From the NCBI RefSeq assembly GCF_001421515.1, contig NZ_LMKM01000014.1:1-64000 (forward strand): a stretch of DNA of 64,000 nt, given 5' to 3'. The position numbers were made by a program, and so were the translations under genes. This DNA is from Pedobacter sp. Leaf216 (GTDB lineage Bacteria > Bacteroidota > Bacteroidia > Sphingobacteriales > Sphingobacteriaceae). The notes below the pieces were generated by a model, which was not told the DNA's origin, did no database searches, and saw nothing but the letters and a program-made list of their open reading frames with translations. How positions within the stretch are numbered: position 1 is the first letter of the stretch; each line of letters begins with the position of its first letter. Positions 25,998-35,202 of this stretch are shown piece by piece.

Positions 25998-27668
25998 CTA
26001 TTGAACAACCTTTGCAATAAAATCAACAATTGTCTTTTTAGGCACCACAACTGTGGTTGTTCTGCTAAACCTTGCGATATTGACTCCATAAAAATCACCT
26101 TGCCAGTCGAATACCGGAGAACCACATTGGTTCGGTTTAATGGCTGCATCATGGGTAAAAATAGCATTAAAACCATCTCTCCTCACAGATTTACCCCCTT
26201 CAAATTTTTCTGCCGGATGATTGAAAACCGATTGGCCCCGGCCATCCAGCTTAACCGTTTTATGCATTTTACCTGTATCATTTTTCCATTCAAAAGCAAC
26301 TTCATCATCTGCCCAAAATTTAGACATTTCAGGTGCAAATTCCTTAGCGGTATTTACAATGTTTCCGTTAATGCTGATCAGTTCATCTCCAACTTTTATA
26401 CCTGCTTTTTCTGCCGGACTTCCCTCTTTAATTAATGAGAATTGAGCTGGACTAGAATTGTACACCACCATTGCACCTAAATACGGCTGGCTATTTATTT
26501 TTGGCAAATTAAAAAGCGAACTACCTAAAATACTTTGCATCAGCTTGCCATCATGGTTAATGGTAAAAAGGAATGTACCCATTTCTATTTTAACAGAATC
26601 AGCCAAGTTTAATTCGATACCGCCAGACACTTTTTGTTCCATTTCCAGTAAAACAAGATCATTTTCCTGATCTTTCTCAATTGTTTTTAGTATCACAGCA
26701 ACTCCGTTTATAAAAAAATGCGGATTTTCACCAATTAAAGTATTTTTAGCTAAAACAAATTGCTTTTTGGTTCCAGCCGTAGTTTTAATATTCAATAATG
26801 TGCCTGCTCCTTCCTGTTCAATCCCTTTTAATTTACTTTTTATTAAAAACGTACTATTAGTAATTTTGGGTGAATCGAAATCCGGGTGCAACGCCTTCTG
26901 TTTGGTATCTTTTTGAAGCACCTTTGCTAAAGGATCAACGTCAACACTATCTTTTTTATCCGGAAATGCAGTGTAAAATACCTCTTGGTTTAAGGCTGTC
27001 CAATAACGGCGATAAAGATCAACAGGGATTTCAAAATTCATATCTTCTGAAACATCAATGGCACTGTGCAAACCAATTACCCGGCCATAATAATCAAATA
27101 ACGGTCCGCCAGAATCGCCGGGTTCCATTTTACAGGTTGAGCGGATAAAGCCATATTCGTTTTTTACTTCGGCAACTTCCCCTAACCTTAAAGTTGGCTT
27201 AGTTTGATTCAAACTTTCAGGATATGAAATGCTGATACAAGGTTCATTTTTGACCAAGCTTGCCGAGTAACCCATTTCTGCAAAGGGATAAACACCCTTA
27301 TCTGTTATTTTCATCAAGCCTACATCAGGTATGCCGGGCGTATTTTTTTTGTCGATTTTACCTAAAGCCAGCGCAATGCATTCACGTCCATCAGGGAAAA
27401 ACACTTTATAGTTTTTTCCAGGTAAAATGGTGTGTGCGGCTGTTAAAATATAGCCATCGGCACTTACCACCACGCCACTAAACTGGCCGCTGGTTCTTTG
27501 GTTCTGTTGCACATCAAAACCCCACATTCTCACACTTGCCGGGTACGCTTTTTTTAGGGCTTCGGTTATGGTATGCTCAAATTTAGCAACTTGTTTCTTG
27601 TGAGCGCTAGCATTGAAATTAATCAATAGCAATACGCTTAATGCGATTGCCCTTATGTTGTTTTTCAT
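25998..27668 (-). CDS. HtrA-like two-domain secreted protease: active S1 domain plus a degenerate S1 domain with inserted PDZ
   Basis: A 556-residue exported protein; the start at 27668 gives a clean signal peptide (MKNNIRAIALSVLLLINFNASA) and lies one base after the preceding stop. Domain 1 (about 40-240) has a full triad: His79 in TAAHT, Asp115 in IPDVGLM, Ser186 in GDSGGP. Domain 2 (about 285-556) has the HtrA frame GAGTLL, NDLVLLEM and THDAAIKPNQCGSP, where the serine is Cys515 and the histidine position reads as Asn (LAKNT). A PDZ (AEKAGIKVGDELISINGNIV) is inserted before that motif. It is the last gene of the redox/SusCD operon and may process or chaperone imported proteins. Confidence 0.87.
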   Translation of the reverse strand: MKNNIRAIALSVLLLINFNASAHKKQVAKFEHTITEALKKAYPASVRMWGFDVQQNQRTSGQFSGVVVSADGYILTAAHTILPGKNYKVFFPDGRECIALALGKIDKKNTPGIPDVGLMKITDKGVYPFAEMGYSASLVKNEPCISISYPESLNQTKPTLRLGEVAEVKNEYGFIRSTCKMEPGDSGGPLFDYYGRVIGLHSAIDVSEDMNFEIPVDLYRRYWTALNQEVFYTAFPDKKDSVDVDPLAKVLQKDTKQKALHPDFDSPKITNSTFLIKSKLKGIEQEGAGTLLNIKTTAGTKKQFVLAKNTLIGENPHFFINGVAVILKTIEKDQENDLVLLEMEQKVSGGIELNLADSVKIEMGTFLFTINHDGKLMQSILGSSLFNLPKINSQPYLGAMVVYNSSPAQFSLIKEGSPAEKAGIKVGDELISINGNIVNTAKEFAPEMSKFWADDEVAFEWKNDTGKMHKTVKLDGRGQSVFNHPAEKFEGGKSVRRDGFNAIFTHDAAIKPNQCGSPVFDWQGDFYGVNIARFSRTTTVVVPKKTIVDFIAKVVQ

Positions 27669-27669
27669 T

Positions 27670-28257
27670 TTACTTATGATTTTTAGCCAGGCTGATCCTT
27701 TCAGAAATTTCTTTAAGTGCAGCGGCATCTGTTCCGGTAAAGCCGGTAAGTTTAAATACAATATTCCCTTGGCCATCGATTACAAATTTTGCGGGAATGG
27801 CATTAACGCCATAAGCTTCAACAGCGGTATTGTGCCCCAAACCATCTTTAAGATCCATTAGCACCTGAAATTTAAAACCAGATGTTTCTATATACTTTTT
27901 TACATCTTCGAGCGGGGTTTTGGTCGTTTCCCAGGTATGGATAAACAGAAACCTCACTGAGGGATCGTTTTTGTAGGCACTAACAGCCAATTGCATGGCT
28001 GGAAAAGATTTTTTGCAGGGCACGCACCATGTAGACCAAAAATCGAGTACAACTACCTTCCCTTTCAAATCTTTTAGTGATACGGCATTTCCATCCAGGT
28101 CTTTTAAAGTGAAACCAGGTGCTGGCTCTGCAATCATTTCTGATAAAAGCTTATTTCGTAAGGAATCGGATTTATTTACCGGGCTTTGTGCCAATGCTGA
28201 AAAACATACAAACAGGCACAGCGAGGCTAAAAAGTAAGGCTTTAATGAGAATTTCAT
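27670..28257 (-). CDS. secreted TlpA-family thiol:disulfide oxidoreductase
   Basis: A 195-residue exported thioredoxin-fold protein. The signal peptide ends at ALAQ (residue 24). The fold runs from PGFTLKDLDGNAVSLKDLKGKVVVLDFWSTWCVPC (redox Cys78/Cys81) to the cis-Pro loop AIPAKFVIDGQG. Family members usually keep substrates reduced, as in cytochrome c maturation (TlpA, ResA, CcmG). Here there is no cytochrome gene nearby; it sits between a DsbD-alpha-like protein, a possible electron donor, and the HtrA-like protease with one base spacing. Redox function is well supported; its target is unknown. Confidence 0.9.
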   Translation of the reverse strand: MKFSLKPYFLASLCLFVCFSALAQSPVNKSDSLRNKLLSEMIAEPAPGFTLKDLDGNAVSLKDLKGKVVVLDFWSTWCVPCKKSFPAMQLAVSAYKNDPSVRFLFIHTWETTKTPLEDVKKYIETSGFKFQVLMDLKDGLGHNTAVEAYGVNAIPAKFVIDGQGNIVFKLTGFTGTDAAALKEISERISLAKNHK

Positions 28258-28279
28258 ATTTGATTAAGGAATTTAAAAA

Positions 28280-28307
28280 CGGCAAGGCCATTTTACCGGC
28301 CATGCCG
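28280..28307 (-). other. intercistronic hairpin in the redox operon
   Basis: In the 64-base gap between two genes, cggcaaggcc pairs with ggccatgccg (two mismatched pairs in the middle). No T run follows, so an mRNA-stability or processing element is more likely than a terminator. A similar hairpin lies in the other 64-base gap of this operon (31372-31405). Confidence 0.5.
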
Positions 28308-28321
28308 AGCGCATAGGTAGA

Positions 28322-30190
28322 TTAAATAATTATTTCCAATATTTTTTCTTTCGGTGGATAACATTTGGTCTCATCACATACCTGGTAATACAAACCACAT
28401 TTAATTTTAGTACCGGCTTTTGCCTTGCTGTAATCCACCATAATCCTAAAGCCTGCCTTTCCTTCAAAAATAAACATACCTTCATTACCAGGGTATGGCA
28501 CAGCTGCTGTTGTTTTCCATTCGTGATCTGCTACTGCACCTTCAGGGAGTTCGAGTCTGGTTTCGGTAACTACAAAAGGATTATCTTTTGCTACATAAGC
28601 ATAGATATGCCAGCCTTTTAAAATTTTGGCCTCAATTAGCAAACTACCTTTTTTATCGCCATTACCTGGAATAAACTTTGCAGAAACAGCCACAGGATCA
28701 GCCGTTGTGGGTTCTGCACTCAAAATTTCTTTTGGTAAGTGATAACTTTGCAGCTGGTTTTGAGAAACATTTTTGCCGAATGTGTTTACCATAAATTTAA
28801 AGCCACCTGCTTCGGTATAAAACAGATTGTTGCGGTTTTGGTCAAGCCATTTTCGCCAATCTGCTGCCTTATTAAATTTTTCTACAGTATAACGCTCCAA
28901 AAGGCGTTGGGCCATTGCAACATCTGTATTGGATTCGAGCAGGCTTACGCATTTATCCAAAAGGGCAACTTTTCGGTTGGAAATCCCCAACTTTTGTGCA
29001 TCGCGATCCAATTGCAAGCTGTACACACCCGAAGGATAAAAATATTCATAATTTTGGCGGTAATATTGGTGGTATTGATTGATATTGGTACCATAAATGT
29101 TGAATAAACTATCGCCAGCAAAACCTTTCACATAATCTTCGAACGATTGCGTATCGTTGGTGATCGGCATTTTTAAAAACATTTCGTTGCCATGGCCAAT
29201 GTCTTCACCTTTTGCCTTTTTATCTTTTAATTCCTGTTGCATTTTTAGCATCCGAAGATTACCTTCCTTTCGGGATACTATAGCCTGATTATAAAGGTCT
29301 TTGTTCAGGCGGTATACCAATTCATCAATCCCACTCCTGGTTTCAATCTGTACCTTTTTAACAATAGCTGATAAATGATCGAACTTTTTAATATAACAAA
29401 TGCTGTTTACAAAAACATCCTTCGCTTCATCCGTCATATAATCAGGCGAACCTGCAAAACCCCACATAAAATAATTTCCCTGGCGACCCAATGCCACGGC
29501 TTCAGCATTTTTAAGGCAAACCCCTCCCGAAATCGATTCAGCATCAGGAGAATCGTTAAAGCCTTCGCCATGCGAAACCATCCCGATTAAATAAGGCTCT
29601 TTGGATGAAAAACCCTGCTTTACCACCTGCCACATATCCATTTGCTTTGGCGTTGTGGCAGCCTGGTGCCCATTAAAAAAAGAACCGGGAGTTGTTTTTT
29701 TTACTAAAGTTAACTTAACTGCGTTTGGCGTATTAAAAATAGGGTGACTGGTTTTAATGTTCAACGCTTCATTATCCAGACACTGGCAATACCAATCAAA
29801 TTTTAAACCTAAGGGCAAACCTACATTCGGTGCCATGGCATGCATCAAAACCATCGGACGGTTAAAATTTGCAGGCAGCGCAACCGGACCAGCATCCATT
29901 AAGGTAACATCAACCTCATCAGACATTTCTACCTTATAATCAGCCACATCCACCACGCTTACTTCAGTAAACCGCTGCTCAAGAAAAGCTTTAAAATCTG
30001 CCATTCTTGTTTTGTAAACTTTATCTACTATACCTGGTGTGGTAGAATAGTAAACCACATTTTCGGGCATAGGTTTATCGGGATTATACCCAACGTACAA
30101 AACCCTTAAAGCAATTTTATCACGACGTTTTCCGCTGGCAAATGTGAGCAGCGAAATTAACATGAGGCATACCGTCAGTATCTTTTTCAT
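28322..30190 (-). CDS. large exported protein with C-terminal DsbD-alpha-like (thiol) domain
   Basis: A 622-residue exported protein (signal peptide to about residue 19, TFASG). Residues 25-270 resemble a glutamine-amidotransferase/ThuA-like alpha/beta fold (LRVLYVGYNPDKP, VDVTLMDAGPVALP, YLIGMVSHGEGFND, YFMWGFAGSP), but a catalytic triad is not evident. A helical stretch follows (270-480). The last 130 residues match the DsbD N-terminal (alpha) immunoglobulin-like domain: IEAKILKGWHIYAYV and YYQVCDETKCYPPKE with Cys605/Cys610. In DsbD this domain passes electrons to periplasmic partners; the membrane parts of DsbD are absent here. Neighbours on both sides are TlpA proteins, the logical partners. 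The fusion is unusual. Confidence 0.75.
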   Translation of the reverse strand: MKKILTVCLMLISLLTFASGKRRDKIALRVLYVGYNPDKPMPENVVYYSTTPGIVDKVYKTRMADFKAFLEQRFTEVSVVDVADYKVEMSDEVDVTLMDAGPVALPANFNRPMVLMHAMAPNVGLPLGLKFDWYCQCLDNEALNIKTSHPIFNTPNAVKLTLVKKTTPGSFFNGHQAATTPKQMDMWQVVKQGFSSKEPYLIGMVSHGEGFNDSPDAESISGGVCLKNAEAVALGRQGNYFMWGFAGSPDYMTDEAKDVFVNSICYIKKFDHLSAIVKKVQIETRSGIDELVYRLNKDLYNQAIVSRKEGNLRMLKMQQELKDKKAKGEDIGHGNEMFLKMPITNDTQSFEDYVKGFAGDSLFNIYGTNINQYHQYYRQNYEYFYPSGVYSLQLDRDAQKLGISNRKVALLDKCVSLLESNTDVAMAQRLLERYTVEKFNKAADWRKWLDQNRNNLFYTEAGGFKFMVNTFGKNVSQNQLQSYHLPKEILSAEPTTADPVAVSAKFIPGNGDKKGSLLIEAKILKGWHIYAYVAKDNPFVVTETRLELPEGAVADHEWKTTAAVPYPGNEGMFIFEGKAGFRIMVDYSKAKAGTKIKCGLYYQVCDETKCYPPKEKILEIII

Positions 30191-30211
30191 CTTTACTTGT
30201 TTGTCCCTGAT

Positions 30212-31345
30212 TTAATTAAATATTTCTGCCAGTTTCTTGTTTAAAGGTTCGCCACGTAAGCCATTGCCAATAATTTTACCTTGGGCATCAACCAAAAAAC
30301 TTGCAGGAACTGCACGTACACCATATAAACGGCCCACTTCGTTGTTCCAGCCTTTTAAATCTGATACGTGGATCCAGTCTAAACCATCCTTTTCAATGGC
30401 TTCAAGCCAACGTTCTTTTACATTATCAAGGGAAACTGAAATAATTTCGAAGCCTTTATCTTTATAAGTCTGATATTGCTTTACCAGATTTGGGTTTTCT
30501 GCTCTACATGGACTGCACCAGCTTGCCCAAAACTCTACCAAAACTACTTTACCTTTTAAACTGGCCAATGAAACTGGTTTGCCTACAACATTATTTTGTG
30601 TAAAAAGTGGTGCTGCATTTCCAATTGCCGTAATGCCACTTGCGGCAATGCGCTGCGCCAGTTCTTTTCCCATGTCAGTTTCGCGATATTCTTTATTCAA
30701 GGCATTAAACAGCGGCTGAACTTTAGCTACATCAACCTTAGTTCCGGCAGCTTCTGATAGTGCTACTAATGAGAAAAATGAAGTTGGGTGTTCTTTTGCA
30801 AACAAAAACTGTTTATCGGTTCTGTTCTGAATGTTTTTTCTATAGCGCATATCTACCGCTTTCATGTAAGCGGTATCTTTTTGCTGTTCGGGTGTGCCAC
30901 GGTTAAAATCGATGTTTACAGCTTTGGTAAGTGCCATAATGGTACCTCCAATTGCTTTGTTGTAAACATCGTATTCCTGGTAAACTTTTGAACCTGTAAA
31001 TACGGCATTATCCAGCGAATCTTTAGAAGTAATGGTCACCTGTTCTTTTCCAAAATAAAAATAAATCACATCGCCTGTATAAACGGCCTTTCCTTTGCCA
31101 CCACCAGTATGATCTAACGCCATACGCGCATAGGCATTGCCAGTAATATGGCCCGAAAATTTAAAGTTGCCATTTACCAGTGCTACAGAATCTTCATGGC
31201 TTACGCCATTATCCATGTAATCGATATAGGCTTTGGCAGGGGCACCCAAAGTGCCTATTTTGCCTGTTAAGCTAAAATTAGGTGTTTGCGCCCACAGCAA
31301 AACCGGGAACAATAACGCCAATAGTGATAATTTTATAGTTTTCAT
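30212..31345 (-). CDS. TlpA-family protein with N-terminal DUF4369 domain
   Basis: A 377-residue exported protein. After the signal peptide (to LLWAQ, residue 20) a DUF4369-like beta domain (FSLTGKIGTLGAPAKAYIDYM, about 23-120) and a helical linker lead to a thioredoxin domain (about 240-377) with FWASWCSPCRAE (redox Cys277/Cys280) and cis-Pro loop AVPASFLVDAQGKIIG. This two-domain layout is very common in Bacteroidota and probably works in the periplasm, with one end tied to the outer membrane in some members. It is the third thiol protein of the operon and starts 21 bases before the DsbD-alpha gene in transcription order. Confidence 0.92.
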   Translation of the reverse strand: MKTIKLSLLALLFPVLLWAQTPNFSLTGKIGTLGAPAKAYIDYMDNGVSHEDSVALVNGNFKFSGHITGNAYARMALDHTGGGKGKAVYTGDVIYFYFGKEQVTITSKDSLDNAVFTGSKVYQEYDVYNKAIGGTIMALTKAVNIDFNRGTPEQQKDTAYMKAVDMRYRKNIQNRTDKQFLFAKEHPTSFFSLVALSEAAGTKVDVAKVQPLFNALNKEYRETDMGKELAQRIAASGITAIGNAAPLFTQNNVVGKPVSLASLKGKVVLVEFWASWCSPCRAENPNLVKQYQTYKDKGFEIISVSLDNVKERWLEAIEKDGLDWIHVSDLKGWNNEVGRLYGVRAVPASFLVDAQGKIIGNGLRGEPLNKKLAEIFN

Positions 31346-31371
31346 CTATATGTTTTTATAAGTTGAGTAAA

Positions 31372-31405
31372 TTCATGCCTAAGGGTTAAGGTACTCAGGC
31401 ATGAA
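31372..31405 (-). other. intercistronic hairpin before the DUF4369-TlpA gene
   Basis: ttcatgcct and aggcatgaa form a perfect nine-base stem in a 64-base gap. There is no T run, so it is more likely a transcript-stability or differential-expression element than a terminator. Confidence 0.5.
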
Positions 31406-31409
31406 ATAG

Positions 31410-32843
31410 TTATTTTCTGATTATAATATCTACAGGGGCACCTGGAATTCCGGTAATGGTTTGTGTGATAATCCCGTTCTTGCCTACACTAACATCAAGG
31501 GTGTAAATTGAACCGGTTGTGCCAACTGTAAGGGTGTTATCATCATTACTGATTTTTAACATTGATACTTTTTTCCCGCCAAAATCAGCATCCAGTGCAC
31601 GTAATTCTTCGTTAAGTGGGTTATAACGATATATTTTATCATTGGAGGTAAAGTAAAAGACATTTAAACTATTACGTTGCCATTTAGTATCTACTGTTAC
31701 AAGTGAAGCCCCTTTAAATACGCGTTTATATTCTGCTTTGATTTTTCTATTAACGGAATCGAACTGATAGGTGAAGCTTAATTCATAGATTGTACCATCT
31801 GTTGCTTTGAAATATGCATAATATGTACCTGCTGGACCAGTTTTCATGTAAAGCAAATCCATACCAATATTTTTAGGATCGAAACTGGTTCCGGCAGGAT
31901 CCACAACATAATCCTTACCAAGATAACTTCCATCACCGGCAAAAGTTACAAACCCTTTAGTTTTGATGTCAAAGGCAAAATAGAATGCGCCAGTGAAAGT
32001 AAAATATTTAGATAAATTATAATCACCCGCCTGTTCATTTGCAAATTTGCCATAATCTGGTGCAAAAGGTGCGGTAGAAACCACTCCCACATACATTTTG
32101 CCGTTTATTACACCTGTTGGCACAGTTCCCTGGTAAGATTCTATATGTCCGGGAAAGATGGTAGCTGGGGGGGTAAAAAACTGATCATTGAGATAGCTTT
32201 TCCGTAACAAAGTACTTGCATCCAAGAAGGGACTTTTCTTATTTTGATCATTACATAATACCCAAAACTGTTGCTGTGTAATTGGTTGGTAAGGAAGTGG
32301 ATCGGCAAAATAAAGCTCTACAGGGTTTGATGGTAAAGTTTCTTTATGAAAGGCGTTATATATATCCGCAATAACAGTCTTGTTATCTGGTTTCACAAAT
32401 GAAAGTTTGGTGGTTCCGTTATCATCACTCAACACAATTTTTCCTTTGGTAAACTCGGTACTTCCCATAATGTTAAAAGGAATAACATACTTTAACCCAT
32501 TGCGTTTATCGGTAATAATCAATTTTGAAGAGCGCAAACCTGGACCAAGATTGTAAACCAATTTTAATGGAGAACCAGTATATACCGCTTCTCTTGCTTC
32601 TTCCTGAACATTGATTTTCCACTCATATGACAAATCAGTTGATGGATCGGCATCTGCCAATATGATTTTCGGATTTAAGATCAATGAATCACCCAAAAGG
32701 GCTGAAAAAGTAGAATCCTTAAATTTACTAAGGGTAGGTTCTGAGGGCGGATGGTAATCATAATTACCAAGATCCTTTTTACAGGCCGTGTATAAACCGG
32801 CCAATATGGCCAGTAAAAAAAACAATTTGAATTTCATCTTCAT
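31410..32843 (-). CDS. PKD-like family lipoprotein
   Basis: A 477-residue lipoprotein (lipobox LYTAC near residue 21, then KKDLGNYDYHPPSEP). The N-terminal 140 residues have the PKD-like beta-sandwich found in a Bacteroidota family (LGDSLILNPKI, LSYEWKINVQ), and the rest repeats short strands that suggest a propeller (YFTSNDKIYRYNP, LTVGTTGSIYTLDV). It regularly follows DUF4843 and SusD genes in Sphingobacteriales and probably sits on the cell surface as part of the SusCD complex. No enzymatic motif is visible. Confidence 0.82.
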   Translation of the reverse strand: MKMKFKLFFLLAILAGLYTACKKDLGNYDYHPPSEPTLSKFKDSTFSALLGDSLILNPKIILADADPSTDLSYEWKINVQEEAREAVYTGSPLKLVYNLGPGLRSSKLIITDKRNGLKYVIPFNIMGSTEFTKGKIVLSDDNGTTKLSFVKPDNKTVIADIYNAFHKETLPSNPVELYFADPLPYQPITQQQFWVLCNDQNKKSPFLDASTLLRKSYLNDQFFTPPATIFPGHIESYQGTVPTGVINGKMYVGVVSTAPFAPDYGKFANEQAGDYNLSKYFTFTGAFYFAFDIKTKGFVTFAGDGSYLGKDYVVDPAGTSFDPKNIGMDLLYMKTGPAGTYYAYFKATDGTIYELSFTYQFDSVNRKIKAEYKRVFKGASLVTVDTKWQRNSLNVFYFTSNDKIYRYNPLNEELRALDADFGGKKVSMLKISNDDNTLTVGTTGSIYTLDVSVGKNGIITQTITGIPGAPVDIIIRK

Positions 32844-32856
32844 TTCTTTTTAGCTG

Positions 32857-33708
32857 TTAGATAATAATCTGTTTGCCGTTTTCATCAATAAAAAAATAAC
32901 CATTTACCAATGAAAAATATTTTACGGTATAACGTTTGCTCGGCGAGGACGTATTGTAGAAATCGTAATCTTTGCTCCCATCAGTTTTTGGTGTAAATAC
33001 GAAACCTTTATCAGGATTTTTTAAAATCCAGGCAGCTGGGTCTTTCAAGAAAACTCGAAAATTTTCGATGTAGTAAAGTGTACGGGGAATTTCTAAATAA
33101 GCATTGGGTTTAGACATATCAACCAGATCGACAGTACCTGACGAAATTAAAAACAATTGATGCTTTAACCTTCCATACTCGCCAAGTTGAGACTCCCAGT
33201 AAATCCACCAGCTTGGTTTTTCTAAACGGTTAGAAAAAAGCACCTTTTTACTGCGTAAATACAAAGGAAGATTTGCCTGAAAGTCACCTCCACCAATAGT
33301 ACTGAAGCCTAATCGAACTGATTTATTAGCCAAAGCTTCATCAGTATTTTTCAGTATAATAGGAATCTTAAGGGTACCTGAATCTGCAGGTAATGTATAA
33401 AATGGCTTTAATGGCTCATAATGTGTACCCTTTATTGCAGTGGTAACTGAATCTACGATAGACAGTGAAAACTGGCGGCTGTGAGAAACCCTTGGACCAG
33501 TAACAATAATTGGTACCCAAATGGTATCTTGAGCCAAACCTGGCCGATAGGCAAAAGAATAACTGAGTGTGGTGGTATCCTGATTGCCATCTTTATCTAG
33601 ATAATGCAAATAAACGTTGTCGTTAGAAATATAAGGCAACATTTCGTTCTTTTTGCAGGCAAAGAAAGTCATGCTCAAAAGCAAAATATAAATAATATTA
33701 TTTTTCAT
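32857..33708 (-). CDS. DUF4843 surface lipoprotein
   Basis: A 283-residue lipoprotein. The start at 33708 (MKNNIIYILLLSMTFFACKK) gives a normal lipoprotein signal and lies 16 bases after the SusD stop; the longer reading frame to 33789 would overlap SusD. The body has the DUF4843 pattern: YSFAYRPGLAQDTIWVPIIVTG, GTHYEPLKPFYTLPADSGTLKIPIILK, a Calx-beta-like fold, then a C-terminal LGEYGRLKHQLF segment. Such proteins are partners of non-glycan SusCD pairs. Exact role unknown. Confidence 0.87.
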   Translation of the reverse strand: MKNNIIYILLLSMTFFACKKNEMLPYISNDNVYLHYLDKDGNQDTTTLSYSFAYRPGLAQDTIWVPIIVTGPRVSHSRQFSLSIVDSVTTAIKGTHYEPLKPFYTLPADSGTLKIPIILKNTDEALANKSVRLGFSTIGGGDFQANLPLYLRSKKVLFSNRLEKPSWWIYWESQLGEYGRLKHQLFLISSGTVDLVDMSKPNAYLEIPRTLYYIENFRVFLKDPAAWILKNPDKGFVFTPKTDGSKDYDFYNTSSPSKRYTVKYFSLVNGYFFIDENGKQIII

Positions 33709-33724
33709 CTTTGTGTCTGTTAAA

Positions 33725-35191
33725 TTAATTTCTGTAAGCCTGTTCATCAATGGGAAGTGGAAAAACGAAAAGCTTATCCGAAGGAGCATATATCAATCCT
33801 GAAGTAGTAACGATATTAAGGTTTAAGCGCTTATGCATGTAAAAGTTCTGACTCTCACCATAAAACTCCTTGCGGTATTCTCCTTCAAGTTCCTTTACAA
33901 AATCTGTTTTAGAAATACCTGCTGATAATCCTGTTCCGATACCGCGGTGAACCCTAAGTGTATTAAAATAGTCTAATGCTTTTATAGCATCTGTATCAAA
34001 ACTTGCTTCTGCAGCAATAAGGTACATTTCGCTCAAACGCAAAGCAGGTAACACCATAGGGTGCAGGTTTTCTATCGGAGAAGAATTAACCACATATTTC
34101 TGAAGATAGAACCGATCGGAAACATTCGCTGCTTTTATTAATCTAAACCATTGTTTATAACGCCAATCGTCTGCACCAACAGTGCCCAAATTATATATGG
34201 TATTAATCTGGTCTGTTGTGGCCGAATAATCGGGATTATCTTTTGCAAATAATCCGTTAGCCTGATCTATCGATGCTTTAGATGCAAACCAGCCAAACAA
34301 AATCTCATTGTAAAATATCCGGTCGCGTTTGGCAACATCAGCCGCAAAGAAATCCTCTTTAACCGTCCATGGAAACTTTAAAGACTCTATTACTTCTTTT
34401 GCATTGCTTAAACTATTTGTCTGATCTCCTTTATACAGGTACACCCTTGCTAATTCTCCGGCTACAGCATAATAATTAATATGGTGCCTCCTATTTTGTA
34501 GAAAAAGAGAGCTATTTTTAAGTTCAGTTGCCTTTTCGCCTTTAGGATAGCCCACCACATAAGAAGCTGGAATAATTGGATCGCTGGTTTTAAGCAAAGC
34601 TTTTGCTTGTTGCAAATCATTAATAACCCGATCAATAACTTCACTTACAGTAGAATATGGTGTGGTTTTGGTCGAAACTGTAGTAACATAAGGGATTGCC
34701 TTAAAAGTTGGGTTGTTCTTATAGGATGGCCCGAACATACGCAACAGATCGAAGTGCATGTATGCTCGTAATGCCAGTGCCTCACCTTTAATAATATTAT
34801 AATTACCATCCCTAAAAATGCCTTTTCGCTCATCTATAACCTCCAGGATCTGATTTACGTTACCAATTCCTTTATAAGAATTGTTCCAAATGATGCTGAT
34901 TTTGCTCATCCATGCAGGAACGGTATAATCAAATGCAGCTACTTTTTGCAAAATTGCATCGTTAAACTGATAATTCTGTGCAATTATATCCAAATTGCTC
35001 ACGGTTAAGTTGCCTCCATATAAATTTGGACTAGCAAAACCAACGTAAGCTCCGTTTAAAGCCTCCTTAAAACCCTCTTCAGTTGTAAATAATTCTTCTT
35101 TAGATACATCGGATTCCGGCTGAATATCCAAAAATTTCTTACACGATGTGCAGGCAATGATGGCAAAGATGATTAACAAATATTTTTTCAT
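33725..35191 (-). CDS. SusD/RagB-family lipoprotein
   Basis: A 488-residue SusD homologue with lipobox AIIACTSC followed by KKFLDIQPESDVSKEELF. Typical features are EGFKEALNGAYVGFASPNLYGGNL, the helix GEALALRAYMHFDLLRMFGPSY, and the C-terminal LRLSEMYLIAAEASFD. The C-terminus is shorter than in glycan SusD proteins. It pairs with the STN-domain SusC 11 bases upstream. With no carbohydrate enzymes nearby but redox proteins and a protease, a peptide, metal complex or other non-glycan ligand is likely; that is inference. Confidence 0.94.
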   Translation of the reverse strand: MKKYLLIIFAIIACTSCKKFLDIQPESDVSKEELFTTEEGFKEALNGAYVGFASPNLYGGNLTVSNLDIIAQNYQFNDAILQKVAAFDYTVPAWMSKISIIWNNSYKGIGNVNQILEVIDERKGIFRDGNYNIIKGEALALRAYMHFDLLRMFGPSYKNNPTFKAIPYVTTVSTKTTPYSTVSEVIDRVINDLQQAKALLKTSDPIIPASYVVGYPKGEKATELKNSSLFLQNRRHHINYYAVAGELARVYLYKGDQTNSLSNAKEVIESLKFPWTVKEDFFAADVAKRDRIFYNEILFGWFASKASIDQANGLFAKDNPDYSATTDQINTIYNLGTVGADDWRYKQWFRLIKAANVSDRFYLQKYVVNSSPIENLHPMVLPALRLSEMYLIAAEASFDTDAIKALDYFNTLRVHRGIGTGLSAGISKTDFVKELEGEYRKEFYGESQNFYMHKRLNLNIVTTSGLIYAPSDKLFVFPLPIDEQAYRN

Positions 35192-35202
35192 TTTCTTAAT
35201 GT

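Noticed and set aside
26001..26435. 144-residue plus-strand open frame opposite the HtrA-like protease
   Set aside because: The opposite strand encodes the PDZ and Cys-for-Ser domain with clear motifs; the plus frame has Cys/Asn/Ile-rich shadow composition.
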